Positions 22,993-32,928 of a stretch of 64,000 nt of DNA are shown here, piece after piece. Location of the stretch: positions 357,258,975 through 357,322,974 of the forward strand of contig CM042694.1 in the NCBI GenBank assembly GCA_023614405.1. Reading direction: 5' to 3'. The translations under genes and the position numbers were made by a program. Within the stretch, counting starts at the first letter, position 1. Each line of letters starts with the position of its first letter. The stretch is from Avena insularis. Its lineage: Eukaryota > Streptophyta > Magnoliopsida > Poales > Poaceae. Below the pieces are notes generated by a model. That model made no database searches. It was not told the DNA's origin and saw nothing but the letters and a program-made list of their open reading frames with translations.

Positions 22993-25578
22993 TTAAGTTA
23001 GGCATGATAGTTTGAGAAGATGCTCACATAGGAAATATGAATTGAAGTAAAAGAGAGCATCAAGAAGCAAATTCAAAGCACATTTAAGTCTAACCCACTT
23101 CCTATGCATATGAATATTGTAAAGAAACAAGTGATAAAAGCACAAAGCAACAAGCATAGGAAAGCAAAACAAGTGCAGCTTCAAAATTTTCAACATAAAG
23201 AGGGGAAACTTAATATTGTTGAGACACATAAAACCATGTTTCCCTCTCTCATAATAACTTTCAGTAGCAACATGAATAAAATTAACAATATAACTATCAC
23301 AAGAAACATTCTTATCATGAGCCACATGCATAAAAGAATCAATACTCCCCACATAAACATAGTCATTCTTGTTAATTGTAGTGGGAGCAAATTCAACAAA
23401 ATAGCTATCACTATTATTTTCATCACCATAATCATCAAATATAGGAGGCATATTATAATCATAATTAATTTCCTCCTCAATAGTAGGTGGACTGAAAATA
23501 TCATATTCATCATTGCAATCATCATAAATTGGAGGTATAGTATCTTCATAAGCAATAGAATAGTTATCCTCCAAAGTGTGTTCTTTTGTAAACATATCAT
23601 CATTGGAAAGATCATGGATAGCACTAATAGTATAGTAATTATTAATATCATCATTTTCAGAATTGGTACCGAAGAGATTATCAATATCAAAAGTAGTGTG
23701 CTTTTCCCAATCATGATCACTACTATAGGTAATAGGCATAGGAACATCATCGAGTTCAGACTCATCAAAAACTATAATAGGAGCTACATGCTTAGGGGAA
23801 AATACCGTTTCCTCCCTCCTTTTACTCCTCCTTTTCTTCTTTATCTTCTTCTCTTTAGGAGGGAGAGGCTTGAAAGGAAGCTTATCCATATACCCTGGTT
23901 CATTGTTTGAGACAATAGAAGAAACTTTGGAGGATTCTTTCTTTTCATTAATAAGATCAAAACACATATTAGTCCTATCATATTTTGGTAAAATCTCATC
24001 TTCTATAATATTTTGTATGTAAGTATTTGTGTGACAATTATCAACACAATAAAGATGACAACCATGCAGGACACTATTCATATCAAAAGCACCCATATCC
24101 ACCAAAGAGGTTTTTCTTGATAACTCTTCACACCCCAAAAATAATGTAAGTTCATCATGCTGATTAGGAGTGATCATGTCATCACAATACAAACTTGCAA
24201 TACTCATTGGATTAGAAGGGCTATTATTATGGCCTGAGCATTGGAAATTGAAATGACCCACTTCAAAGCAAAGTTTACAAATAAAAGGATAGAGGGCACA
24301 AACTTTTTTACCAAGATCATTTAGAGCCCTATACCACATTCTAGTTTTTTCATTCCTGTGGGTGATACAATGTTCTTCTTCAACTTGATTACTCTCACAA
24401 GGTCTATGTATCCCACAAAAATTAACATGCTTATAAGAAATAGTGCTTTCAGAAGTTTGAGCATGTTTATTGCTATCATTAACAACAATTTCATTTTCCA
24501 TGCAAGTGTCTTTAAAAGGCTCATGATACATGCCCCACTTTTCTTTAGGAGCATTAATATGAGAAGCAAAGGTTTTAAAACAATCAATAAGAATTTGAGG
24601 ATCAAGACCATATTTAGCACTAAGCTCTTGAAAATCAGCAGTTTCAGCAAAAGACTTAATGCAATCATACTCATAGTTTATACCTATACCTGGTTCTTTA
24701 CCTTTGTTGTTATCCCAATCTTCGGTATTGCTTTGAATTGTTTCAAGAAGATCCCACTTAGCTTTGACATCCTTACTCGTTAAGGATCCCTCTAAACAAG
24801 TATCTAGATAGTCCTTGTAATGTCCTAAAAGCTTTGTATAGAAATTATTAATAACAATATTCCTGGGGAGCTCATGAATGGGACATTTGAGCATTAGTGA
24901 CTTCAATCTCCCCCATGCTTGGGCAATACTTTCTCCATCACGAGGATGAAAATTATAAATATAATTCCTATCTTTATGAATTTCATGAGGAGGATAAAAT
25001 TTAGAGTAAAAGAGAGATTCAAGTTCCTTCCACTCCAAATGATGAGGATCATCCAGTAGCTCATACCACTCCCTTGCTTTGTCCTTAAGTGATAAAGAGA
25101 ATAACTTCTTCTTGAAGTGATCTGTTGTAATACCTGCACACTTGAACAACCCGCATAATTTGTGTATAAAGAACAAATGATCACCGGGATGGACAGTTCC
25201 ATCTCCAAAATAGTAGTTATCGATAACACGATCAATAATTTTTATAGGTATTTTAAAAGGGATGCTTTCAGTATGTGGATTTAAAATATCACAAGTATCA
25301 TTAGAATTACCACATATGGGAGATAAAGTATCATCAGAGTAATTTTTCTTCCTTAAAACTGGGGAACTAAAGAGATCATTTTCATAAGAACCAACTTCCC
25401 CAAGCTTAGACGTTTCCATAGCATTAGTAACAAAGGTGTTCAAAAGATTCATACTAATAACATTGCTATTAGCATGCAAAGAAAGTTCCATGGGTTTTTT
25501 AATTTTCTTTTCAGACAATTCAAGTTCTAACTTAGGAAAAAGACTAAAAAGCTCTCTATTTTTGTTGTTGTTTTCCAT
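22993..25578 (-). CDS. Sabrina Gag-like protein, 861 aa
   Basis: Gag forms the particle that packages element RNA. This uninterrupted frame has the capsid-type segment of plant gypsy Gag at about residues 120-290 (FYSKFYPPHEI, then a GES-x-x-x-AWGRLK motif). A single CCHC knuckle, C-x2-C-x4-H-x4-C, lies at about residues 433-446. A lysine-rich segment and a long acidic, Asn/Asp/Tyr-rich tail follow and end in a hydrophobic stretch. There is no Asp protease D-[ST]-G signature and no RT. The ORF lies directly downstream of the primer-site region at the 5' LTR. An intact Gag without pol fits the known non-autonomous structure of Sabrina. Confidence 0.9.
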   Translation of the reverse strand: MENNNKNRELFSLFPKLELELSEKKIKKPMELSLHANSNVISMNLLNTFVTNAMETSKLGEVGSYENDLFSSPVLRKKNYSDDTLSPICGNSNDTCDILNPHTESIPFKIPIKIIDRVIDNYYFGDGTVHPGDHLFFIHKLCGLFKCAGITTDHFKKKLFSLSLKDKAREWYELLDDPHHLEWKELESLFYSKFYPPHEIHKDRNYIYNFHPRDGESIAQAWGRLKSLMLKCPIHELPRNIVINNFYTKLLGHYKDYLDTCLEGSLTSKDVKAKWDLLETIQSNTEDWDNNKGKEPGIGINYEYDCIKSFAETADFQELSAKYGLDPQILIDCFKTFASHINAPKEKWGMYHEPFKDTCMENEIVVNDSNKHAQTSESTISYKHVNFCGIHRPCESNQVEEEHCITHRNEKTRMWYRALNDLGKKVCALYPFICKLCFEVGHFNFQCSGHNNSPSNPMSIASLYCDDMITPNQHDELTLFLGCEELSRKTSLVDMGAFDMNSVLHGCHLYCVDNCHTNTYIQNIIEDEILPKYDRTNMCFDLINEKKESSKVSSIVSNNEPGYMDKLPFKPLPPKEKKIKKKRRSKRREETVFSPKHVAPIIVFDESELDDVPMPITYSSDHDWEKHTTFDIDNLFGTNSENDDINNYYTISAIHDLSNDDMFTKEHTLEDNYSIAYEDTIPPIYDDCNDEYDIFSPPTIEEEINYDYNMPPIFDDYGDENNSDSYFVEFAPTTINKNDYVYVGSIDSFMHVAHDKNVSCDSYIVNFIHVATESYYERGKHGFMCLNNIKFPLFMLKILKLHLFCFPMLVALCFYHLFLYNIHMHRKWVRLKCALNLLLDALFYFNSYFLCEHLLKLSCLT

Positions 25579-25689
25579 TAAGCCTAACTAGTGAAAACAA
25601 GAAACAAAAAGACAAAACTGCAGAATCTAAAGGAAATAACTTCGAGCACTCACACCGGAGGATGTGAGTACCTTTTACCTTACCTCCCC

Positions 25690-25705
25690 GGGCGGCGCCA
25701 GAAAA
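25690..25705 (-). other. Sabrina primer binding site region
   Basis: On the minus strand TCTGGCGCCGCCCGGG follows the 5' LTR end after a short spacer. The TGGCGCCG core resembles sites for aspartate tRNA. The exact limits are approximate. Confidence 0.65.
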
Positions 25706-25710
25706 TAGCT

Positions 25711-27579
25711 TGATGTCTACGCACTTCTATTCTTGTAGACAGTTGTTGGGCCTCCAAGTGCAGAGGTTTGTAGAATAGCAGCAAGTTTTCCCTTAAGTGG
25801 ATCACCCAAGGTTTATCGAACTCAGGGAGGAAGTGGTCAAAGGTATCCCCTCTCAAGCAACCCTGCAATTAAGATACAAGAAGTCTCTTGTGTCCCCAAC
25901 ACACCCAATACACTTGTCAGGTGTATAGGTGCACTAGTTCGGCGAAGAGATAGTGAAATAAAAGTGGTATGGATAAATATAAGTGGTAACGGTGATAGAA
26001 GATAACTTGATGGCGTGGAAGAGACTAAAGGCAAACTGAAATAAAGATGGAAGCAAGCAAACATGTAACATATCTAGTAGCAAACGGTGTTTCAATGCTT
26101 AGAAACAAGGCCTAGGGATCATACTTTCACTAGTGAACACTCTCTCATATAAATATATTATCTTCGATACTACTGAACTACTCTCCGGTTGGACACTCTA
26201 ATCAACGGTAGGGCTATAACAGCACACCTCAAAGTAAGCCTTTCCCATCTAGAAAACCCCACACTGTCACCTTGAGTACTAGATGAGTCCAACAAACACC
26301 ACAATTTCATAAAGACATCCAACTCCAAATATAACTCATAATAAGTATTTGTAATCTCTAGCCTAAGTGCCACCATGGTGTGCACGCTGTCACTTTCACA
26401 CACATGGGGAGAGCAGAGATCTATTAAAGCACTTGAGTAGCAAGATAGATCTATAGATTACAAGCTCATGATCTCAATAAGATCATGCATAGAGAGAGAG
26501 ATGAACACATAGCTACCGGTAGAACCCTTAGCCTCGAGAGAGAACTACTCCCTCCTCATCATGGGAATCGGCAATGGTGATGGAGATGGCGGTGGAGATG
26601 GCTCCAGGGGCACTTCCCCATCCCGGCAGGGTGCCGAAACAGAGACTTTCTGTCCCCCGAATCTCCCCTTCGGTGGCGACGGTGTTGCGGAACTTTTCGT
26701 GGATTTCTGATTTACTCCCTAGGGTTTTGGTATCGGGAGGCTCTTATAGGCAAAAGAGGCAAGGTCGGTGGAGTGCCAGGGGGCCCAGACCACCTGGTGG
26801 CGCGGGTAGGGCTAGCCCGCGCCTGGGGGTAGGGATGGCAATGGGGCCCCGAAACCCGCAAACCCGACGGGTACCCGTCTTAAACGGGGAGGGTTTTGGT
26901 AAAAAATTAGACCCGCCAAGTCTAATGGGGCGGGTTTGGGGATGGCAAACCCATACCCGCATACCCGCTCTAAGCCTTAATCCTATCCCTAATAATGCTA
27001 TGTCTAACCACACGTCCCACGTGACCACGTACGCACACAACAAACATCACATGCACGCGATGGAATATGGAGTCCTAAAGACAACACACGCATGCGCGCG
27101 TCCATTTTCACCAACCCCATCCTAATATCCCATTGTTTTCTTTCCACATGCGCCAGTTGCCGCTCCGTCGCCACGTCTTTGGCGGGTACCGATGGCCCAA
27201 CCCGTCGGGTCACGGTCCGTAAAAAATTAGACCCGACTAATTAAACAGGGCGGGTATGGGGGTGGCGGACCCGGCCCCGAACCCGGCGGGTGCCATCCCT
27301 ACTGGGGGCGTGGCCAGGCCCAGCCCTCCGCCTCAGATTCGCTCCATGAGTCTTCGTGTAAAATAGGAACTTTGGCTTTTGTCCTTCCAATTTGAGAATA
27401 TTCATTTTCCGACTTTCGAACCAAAACAGCGTAAAATGCAAATGGCACTATGGCATCTTGTTAATAGGTTAGTCCAAGAAATCATATGAAAAGTACTCCA
27501 AAGTGTGGACAAAACATAAGAAAGTAGATAAAACCAAGCATGGAACATCAAAAATTATAGATACATTTGCAATGTATCA
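25711..27579 (-). repeat. Sabrina 5' LTR (right), containing a MITE
   Basis: Length is 1,869 bp, or about 1,390 bp without the MITE and its duplicated target. It aligns through its whole length with the left LTR. Small indels near 26,165 and 27,400 separate the copies. Confidence 0.93.
26830..27301. mobile_element. hAT-like MITE inside the Sabrina 5' LTR
   Basis: The ends are TAGGGATGGCA and its inverse TGCCATCCCTA. The flank CTGGGGG is repeated on both sides (26,823-26,829 and 27,302-27,308), and the sister LTR has an uninterrupted G-run at this site. The interior has subterminal inverted repeats with AAAAAATTAGACCCG and GGGCGGGT. The ends and a 7-bp duplication (8 expected) suggest hAT. 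The open frames inside are not genes. Confidence 0.85.
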
Positions 27580-27584
27580 CTCAC

Positions 27585-27899
27585 GAGTGCTTCACTTTCT
27601 GAAGAAATCGCAATCGTGCTTAAGGAATATCTATCAGACGATTTCCGGCGGGCGTCGCCTCGAACTTCGGGTCCGCGAGTGTGGAACAGTGTGTCTTGCG
27701 AACAGTTTATGGTGGCATCGGTGCTGCGCCATTGCATAGGCCTTATGTAGATGTTGCAGCAATTGCTGCTGGACTGCTGGCGCTGCCAGCAGGTTATACC
27801 TGGAACATGGTTCCTCATTACTAGGTGGTGGATCGCCCAGCGGAGGAAATTGTCGACTTCTTCGAGGAGCAGACAAACGTTCTTTTGTTGCAACAATAG
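27585..27899 (+). pseudogene. Second antisense coding block of element A, 3' part
   Basis: Coding resumes after the Sabrina target duplication: joined across the insertion, the frame continues for about 50 codons. A change of frame follows, then a VDVAAIAAGLLALPAGYTW segment, one in-frame TAG near 27,822, and an acidic tail (EEIVDFFEEQ) ending at a TAG near 27,897. The frame change and stop mark it as decayed. Confidence 0.55.
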
Positions 27900-28253
27900 T
27901 TTAGTTTGTACCCTGCACATAGTTGTACCAGTGTTGTAAAGTTCATATATATGCTGTGTATAACTGATTGACATTGATGTATATAAAGAGCTTGTTAGCT
28001 TGTATGTTTTGCGAGTGCGTTGCACTATGCATTCCTTTTTGCTGGCCCGACTTGTGTTTATCTCAGCACCTTGCCAACCTGTCATGTGCATTGCAGCTGG
28101 GTTGGTGTTTGTCAAGGGTTCGATCAGTGCGTCAGCTACTCATGATATCGCGATTGGTTCATAGAACAGATGTGTAAAGGGTGGTGCAGCCCCCGAGTAT
28201 ATAGATGGTGCAAAATAGTAGAAAAACACAGAGTTTGGGGCACTTAGCTTTAT
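27900..28253. other. Spacer between antisense block and integrase end
   Basis: AT-rich, non-coding sequence containing the internal polypurine-like motif at 28,186-28,197. Confidence 0.6.
28186..28197 (-). other. Internal polypurine-tract-like motif of element A
   Basis: The plus strand GCAGCCCCCGAG differs at one base from the LTR-adjacent tract at 14,131-14,142. It lies about 56 bp beyond the integrase stop, where a polypurine tract would sit in an element lacking the antisense block. Confidence 0.6.
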
Positions 28254-29520
28254 TTATTTGTAGAATAGTACGAGGTACAATGTGTGGCTAAGTAGCCTTG
28301 GCTGAATAGCCTTATTTGTGATGAAAGAAATAAAAAGCGACCAAGGGTATAAGAGCCGTAGCTGCGCGATGTTCCAGGGGTTGGAGTATGCGACTCTTGT
28401 CTCGAAGTCTTTGAGGCGATAGGCGCCACCTGGGATTACTTCTGTAATCACGTATGGTCGCTCCCAAGGGGACTCGAGCTTGAGATGCCCTTGGTATTTC
28501 AATCGCAGGACCAGGTCTCCTTCGACGAAGGACCTGGGGCGTAGCCTTCTACTGTGGTAGTTTCGCATGTTCTGCTGGTAGATCGTCGATCTTTCTGCTG
28601 CGATTTCCCGTGCCTCATCAAGGAGGTTGACGGAGTCTTCGAGTGCAAGAGTTGACTCCTGCTCGCTGTAAGCAACCACTCGCGGTGCCTTGTATTGTAC
28701 CTCTGCGGGTAGCACCGCTTCAACACCATGCACCATGAAGAACGGGGTGTATCCCGTTGCACTGTTTGGGGTTGTGCACAGGCTCCAGAGTACGGATTGC
28801 AGCTCGTCTGGCCAGCATCCTGCGGCTTGTTCAAGTGGCCTGAGGTGTCGCTTCTTGATTCCGCCGCAGACGAGCCCATTGGCTTTTTCGACTTGACCGT
28901 TGGTCTGTGGATGAGCTACGGAAGCATGGCTTACATTGATTCCCAGGTCCTCGCAGAAGCCCTAGAACTCCTTAGAGGTGAAGTTTGTTCCATTGTCCGT
29001 GATGATGCTGTGTGGCACTCCGAAGCGATAGACAATGGACTCGAAGAACTTGACTGCATTGGCTCCAGATTGGTTAGTCACCGGCACAACCTCTATCCAC
29101 TTGGTGAATTTGTCGACTGCTACCAGGAGGTAGATGTAGCCTCCTCGTGAGGACTTTGGGAGCTTGCCGACCATGTCGAGTCCCCATTGTGCGAAGGGCC
29201 AAGCCAATGGTATTGGCCGGAGCTTCGTGCCAGGTGCGTGCGGTTTGTTCGCGAATCGCTGGCAAGCGTTGCATCTTTGGACGATGTCCTTGGCGTCGCA
29301 CATGGCCGTGGGCCAGTAGCATCCGTAGCTCGTTGAGATTTGGCGACGAGGGCGCGACTGCCAGCATGGTGCCCGCAGGTCCCCTCATGGATGTCGAGGA
29401 GAACGGCCCTTTCGTCAGCATTGGAGACGCACCGTTGGAGTACCCCTGTAATGCTGCGCTTGTATAGTTCGCCGTTGATGACGGCAAATGCTTTGGATCA
29501 CCGTGCGATTTGCCGTGCAT
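28254..29520 (-). pseudogene. Element A integrase
   Basis: Integrase inserts the cDNA into host DNA. The minus strand shows a zinc-binding end (CNACQRF near 29,265), then the DDE core: Asp in GLDMVGKLP, Asp in TDNGTNF, and the Glu of the HPQTNGQVEKAN block near 28,880. A C-terminal domain follows with PAEVQYK and an LRPRSFVEGDLVLR block. The frame from 29,303 to 28,254 is broken only by one TAG at about 28,962. The segment upstream of 29,303 lies in a different frame. No chromodomain is visible at the C-terminus. Confidence 0.88.
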
Positions 29521-30145
29521 CGGCCAGGTCGTCCGGCAGCTTCTTGCTTAGAAGGTATGTGATGTATGGTTGAGTCCAAGAGGGTTCGATCATCATGATC
29601 GTCATGGGTCCTTCGTGTCCTGTGTCGAGCTGCTGGTTGTCGAGTGCCATTGGCTCATTGGGTGGCATAGCCCCCAAGTCCGTTGTTGCGCTTGTTTTCT
29701 TCTCTGCGGCCTTTGGCTTGATGGAGCGTTCGCAGATGCGCTCGAGAAATACTCCAGGTGGTATGGGGGCGCAGGTAGAGCCAATGTTGGCGAGTGCGTC
29801 CGCCTCTTCATTGCTTCCGCGGCCTACGTGCCGCAACTCATAGCCGTCGAAGTCCCCTTCGAGTGTATCGTAGAGGTCACGGTAAGCAATCATATTGTCG
29901 TTTAGTGCGTCGCACTCGTGCATTGTCTGGTTGACGACCAGTTTGGAGTCGCCATAGATTATTAGCGTTTTGGCGCCGCAGGCTTTTGCCATCCGCATCC
30001 CGTGCAACAGGGCCTCGTTTTCAGCTTCGTTGTTGGAGGTGGTGAACTGCATTCGCAAGATGTATTTCAGCTTGTCTCCCTGAGGCGATGTCAGTATGAC
30101 TCCTGCGCCAGCTCCATCCTTTTGCTTGGATCCGTCGAAGTGCAT
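29498..30145 (-). CDS. Element A second RNase H domain
   Basis: RNase H degrades the RNA strand of the cDNA hybrid. This 215-residue frame has the acidic catalytic set in order: FDGS at the start, NNEAENEAL near residue 40, IYGDSKLV near 65 and NEEADALA near 112. It lies between the RT-linked RNase H region and integrase. The presence of this extra domain is characteristic of Tat-lineage gypsy elements. The ATG is only the first in an open segment of the polyprotein. Confidence 0.87.
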   Translation of the reverse strand: MHFDGSKQKDGAGAGVILTSPQGDKLKYILRMQFTTSNNEAENEALLHGMRMAKACGAKTLIIYGDSKLVVNQTMHECDALNDNMIAYRDLYDTLEGDFDGYELRHVGRGSNEEADALANIGSTCAPIPPGVFLERICERSIKPKAAEKKTSATTDLGAMPPNEPMALDNQQLDTGHEGPMTIMMIEPSWTQPYITYLLSKKLPDDLADARQIAR

Positions 30146-30386
30146 TATCTAGAGATAAGACATATCTGGTTTTTCAGGGAGTTGATTCTCCATCCAGTGC
30201 ACGAGGAAGTCAGGGAGAACTTGTGACTTGATCACGTCACGCTTTTCATATGTAATGTCTCGAGGAGACAGCTTGATTTCCCAAAGCGCGACTCATCGTG
30301 TGGCGTCGGGGTTGTTAAGGATATGTCCAAGCAGGGCGTCGTTGACCACCACGATTGGGTGCTCCTGGAAGTAGTGGCGCAGACGC

Positions 30387-30710
30387 CTAGCTGTCATGAA
30401 GATGCCATATGCCAGCTTCTGATAGTGCAGGTACCGCTGCTTTGTTGGCGTGAGTACCTCGCTGAGGTAGTAGATCGGCTGCACCGTGGACCTTGTTTTC
30501 TCGCTGCTCCACCACGAGCACCGTGCTGACCACCTGGTTGGTGGTAGAGATGTATAGCAATAGTGGTTCCCTTTTGCGTGGGGTCACTAGTACTGGTGAG
30601 GTAGACAGTAGACGCTTGAGGTCTTCAAATGCTTCCTGTGCCTCTTTGGTCCACTCGAACTTGTCAGCTTTGCGGAGAAGTTGGTAGAAGGGCAGTGCCT
30701 TTTCACCCAT
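30387..30710 (-). pseudogene. Element A RT C-terminal and first RNase H region
   Basis: The frame starts MGEKALPFYQLLRK and has an AQEAFEDLK block followed by LLLYISTTNQVVSTVLV. This is the usual connection and RNase-H-like region after gypsy RT. The canonical aspartate of the YLAVS-type motif is not conserved here. Frame breaks separate it from RT at about 30,755 and from the downstream region. Confidence 0.75.
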
Positions 30711-30755
30711 CCGACTGATGAATCGACTGAGTGCCGCAATTCGTCCAGCCAGCTG

Positions 30756-31403
30756 CTAGACACCTCTTACATTCTTCGGCTTCTCCATGGCCAGTATGGC
30801 TTTTATTTTCTTCGGGTTCGCCTCGATCCCTCTCGCGGAGATGAGATACCCGAGTAGTTTCCCAGATGGTACGCCGAAGGCGCATTTGTCCGGATTGAGC
30901 TTGATCCGGTAGCAGTCAAGGTTAGTGAAGGTTTCGCATAAATCATCGATTAGCGAGGCTTCCTCTTTGGTCTTGATTACGATGTCGTCAACATAGACTT
31001 GGATGTTGCGACCAAGTTGGTTCTTGGGGCAGGCCTGCATGCACCTTGATAGGTTGCTCCTGCGTTTTTTTAGCCCTAAGGGCATTGTGTTGTAGCAGAA
31101 CACGCCGAAAGGCGTTGTAAACGCTGTTTTCTCTTGATCTTCCTCCTTCATTCGAATCTGATTATAGCCTGAGTAGGCATCGAGGAAGCAGAGGCGTTCA
31201 CATCCCGCGGTGGAGTCGATGATCTGGTCGATTCGTGGCATCGGGAAGTGATCCTTTGGACAGTGCTTATTCAGAGAGGTAAAATCCACGCACATCCGTA
31301 GGATATCCGTGTCCTTTTTTGGTGCTAGCACTGTATTGGCGAGCCAAGTGCTTTCCTTGATCTCGCCTATGAATTTGGCATCGAGGAGTCTGTTGATCTC
31401 CAT
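30756..31403 (-). pseudogene. Element A reverse transcriptase
   Basis: The 215-residue open segment shows LAPKKDT, RMCVDFTSLNK, the FLDAYSGYNQI block with the first catalytic Asp, TAFTTPFGVFCYNTMPLGL, and the active site QVYVDDIVIK near residue 135. LNPDKCAFGV and LGYLIS blocks follow, as in gypsy RT. The segment after MPLGLK departs from the consensus and the frame ends in a stop near 30,756, so the enzyme is probably inactive. Confidence 0.9.
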
Positions 31404-31551
31404 TCCGACCGCTTTTGCTCTTGGCTCAAATAGTCACCGAATTGTTTGGTTGACTGGCTTTGTGTCTGGGTTGACATTGCGTGCATGCTCGGCGAATTCC
31501 CTGGGAACTCCTGGCATGCCCGCTAGACACCAGGCGAATATTTCCCAGTGC

Positions 31552-32928
31552 TCACGGAGGAATTTGACGAGCGCGAGTTCCTATGCGGGACTCAAGTTGT
31601 TGGCGATGAGGGTCGTCTTGGCTAGGTCCGATGGGTGGACCTGAACTTTCTTGCACCGACGAGTCGAAGGATAGGTCGGGTGAACTTGGCCGGCTCAGGG
31701 GAGGCCGATTGTTGTCTGTCGACTCCTTCAATCTTGTGAGTTCTTCCCGCATGCCGAAGGACTGGGAAATTCTGTTGAATTCCCTATCACAACTATCGGA
31801 CCACTCAAAGCTCCCGTTGATTGTGTTGACGCCGTTGGGGCCTGGCATTTTCATCTGCAGGTAGGCGTAGTGCGGCATTGCCATGAACCTGGCGAACGCG
31901 ACACGTCCGAGGATGCAGTGGTACTGTGAGGGCCAGTCGACGACTTCGAAGTCAATGAGTTCACGTCGAAAGTTTTTCAGCGTGCCAAAGATGACGTCGA
32001 GGTTGATTTTGCCAAGGGGATATATGCCCTTGTCTAGGACGATGCCGTGGAATGTCATGTCCGAGACCTCTAGGCAGGTCAGAGGGATCCTCATTGCTCG
32101 CAAGGTACTCGCGAACATAAGGTTAATGCTGCTTCCACCATCCATGAAAACGCGACTCATGTCGAAGCCTTCAATCTGTGCCTCGAGTACGAGGGGACAA
32201 TGGCCTGGGCGGGATACTTGATGCGGGGTCGCGCTTGTCGAAGGTGATGCAGGAGTCGCTTCCACTGAGGTACTAGTGGTGGATGGTGGTGAGTTTGTTG
32301 CCAAATTTACTTGGCGAGTGATGGCCTTCTGCACCCGATTCGAGGGACGTCCCTTTTGGATCATCATGTTGCCCACAACCCGTGGGTATGGCTCGCCGCC
32401 TTGATCGTGGATCGGTGCGGCCGCGGGTGGTGGGCCTCCAGGTGGTGGAGGAGGAGCTCCATGTGCTACAGCGCCTGGGACAACTCCGTAGCCTCTGTTG
32501 ACGGCGTCGTGATTCATCCGTGCCAAACCCACGTGGAGCTTGAGGAACTCGTGGCAGTGCTTGAGAAGGTGGCTGGATTTCTCCTTGCCGTCGTGCTTGT
32601 CGATGTAGAAGTGCACATTGCACGGCCCAGACAGTTTGTCCTTGATTGTTGTCACGAGTGCCTCTTCACGAGTGCGGCGTTGCCATACTTGCGTGGTTTT
32701 CCCGGAGTCGCGGTGTCCACCGCTGCGATAGCCGTTGTTGCGATTGTCGTCGCGCTTGTCGGCGTAGCCGGCTGCGACCATGTTGACGTCGTCGCGGTAA
32801 TCATAGATGCGCATTCGACGTTTACTTCGGCGATCGCGTCTACGCTCGAGCTCTGCTTCGTCGTCGGAGTGAACGTGGTTTTTCACCGAATCTTCTCCAT
32901 CTACCCACTGATTCGCGATTTCCATCAA
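31552..32928 (-). pseudogene. Element A Gag C-terminus and aspartic protease
   Basis: A 458-residue open segment. The first part is basic and Arg-rich (RRDRRSKRRMR) and includes a Gly/Pro-rich stretch near residue 165. The aspartic protease core is VFMDGGSSINLMF near residue 265, with the DGGSS form of the D-[ST]-G signature common in these elements. A region rich in His and Tyr follows and leads towards RT. A one-base frame difference separates it from the Gag segment upstream (junction at 32,925-32,928). Confidence 0.85.

Larger units (their letters stand above)
18822..27579 (-). mobile_element. Sabrina-type gypsy retrotransposon, nested in element A
   Basis: LTRs at 18,822-20,237 and 25,711-27,579 run, on the minus strand, from TGATACATTGCAAATGTATC to GTGCGTAGACATCA, the termini I know for Sabrina. 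The flanking CTCAC (18,817-18,821; 27,580-27,584) is a perfect target duplication. The internal region has one long gag frame and no pol, so the element depends on enzymes supplied in trans. The right LTR is longer because of a 472-bp MITE. The insertion interrupts an antisense coding block of element A and is therefore younger than it. Confidence 0.93.

Noticed and set aside
23104..23910. 268-codon plus-strand frame opposite the Sabrina gag
   Set aside because: It is antisense to a recognisable Gag with a CCHC knuckle. Its Ile/Asn-rich composition is a shadow of the Asp/Tyr/Asn-rich tail.
26574..27125. 183-codon plus-strand frame in the Sabrina LTR
   Set aside because: It runs from the LTR into the MITE and is absent from the sister LTR because the MITE is missing there.
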